Assembly: GCA_031253335.1 (NCBI GenBank)
Contig: JAIRWF010000009.1
Location: 1 to 40,640 of the forward strand
Direction: 5' to 3'
DNA length: 40,640 bases
From: Streptococcaceae bacterium
GTDB lineage: Bacteria; Bacillota; Bacilli; Lactobacillales; Streptococcaceae
Shown here: positions 40,529-40,640 of the stretch, piece after piece
Layout of the letters: each line of letters starts with the position of its first letter
How positions within the stretch are numbered: position 1 is the stretch's first letter
The notes under the pieces: model-generated
Told to the model about the DNA's origin: nothing
Databases searched by the model: none
Seen by the model: only the letters and a program-made list of their open reading frames with translations
Translations under genes and position numbers: made by a program

Positions 40529-40640
40529 CAAAAGTACTCGTATTAAAAGATCACTGGTTGACTTTCACGCCCGAAGATTTTGACGCCTTAAATTTTGACG
40601 GAAAATTCCAATTTTCCTACAAAAAATTTGACGAAATCAC
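40525..40640 (+). CDS. Partial CDS, unknown, cut by the window end
   Basis: The first 38 codons are visible, beginning MTKVLVLKDHWLTFTPEDFD. The start overlaps the U32 gene stop (ATGA), so the two form an operon. The usual partner at this position would be a second U32 protein, but the N terminus does not look like one. It contains NFDG and KKFDEIT, and the DNA AAATTTGACGAAATCAC repeats exactly from the end of the U32 gene (40421-40437). I cannot assign a function. Confidence 0.6.
   Translation, partial: MTKVLVLKDHWLTFTPEDFDALNFDGKFQFSYKKFDEI

Overview
The window looks like chromosomal DNA of a low- to medium-GC Firmicute of the order Lactobacillales, most likely a Streptococcaceae member close to Lactococcus. 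The evidence is the gpmA, class B PBP and recR neighbourhood, a lactococcal-type phosphoglycerate mutase, the Asp23-FakA pair, a KxYKxGKxW serine-rich surface protein, an Rgg regulator, HIT next to EcsAB, and a tRNA gene without an encoded CCA. This assignment is inferred from gene content alone. I see no phage, IS element or CRISPR array.

Layout. 1-6550 holds housekeeping genes: gpmA, a class B PBP, recR, a DUF536-like coiled-coil protein, Asp23-like and fakA. 6600-7380 is a structured non-coding stretch with tRNA-Leu(CAG), a long inverted repeat running into the tRNA 3' end, and a strong promoter driving a possible small RNA. 7379-10383 is an AT-rich cassette: a small secreted two-cysteine peptide, an ABC-2 permease, an ATPase and an Rgg-type regulator. 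10428-14795 holds oxidoreductases and an amino-acid permease. 14811-20091 has rpsD with a structured leader and a 1459-residue serine-rich adhesin. 20139-24488 has sprT-like, add, an unknown gene, a sortase and mnmE. 24623-32082 reads as one metabolic block: lutABC (lactate to pyruvate), a GabT-like aminotransferase and two APC permeases. 32130-34701 has an ATP-grasp enzyme and a second ABC transporter. 34720-39157 is the hit/ecsAB locus, interrupted by a roughly 1.9 kb AT-rich membrane-protein cassette. 39168-40640 has a small membrane protein, a U32-family protein and the start of an unknown gene.

Cross-cutting signals. (1) The perfect palindrome GTCAAATTTGAC occurs seven times, six of them inside genes (two reading frames, encoding VKFD or SNLT), with many near copies. 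It behaves like a highly iterated palindrome rather than an operator. (2) About ten genes have an extended -10 element placed so that transcription should begin at, or within one base of, the start codon, with no usable Shine-Dalgarno. This suggests leaderless initiation is routine here. (3) A 60-bp intergenic repeat recurs at 57/60 identity about 22 kb apart, with a diverged third copy beside a truncated duplicate of a gene start.

Other points worth a check are the peptide-ABC-Rgg cassette, a hairpin that appears to terminate lutABC read-through while leaving gabT's own transcript free, a surface protein ending in LPLTE near a sortase with TLIYC instead of TLxTC, a PBP with KDG in place of KTG, and a recR lacking a normal start codon where homology begins.
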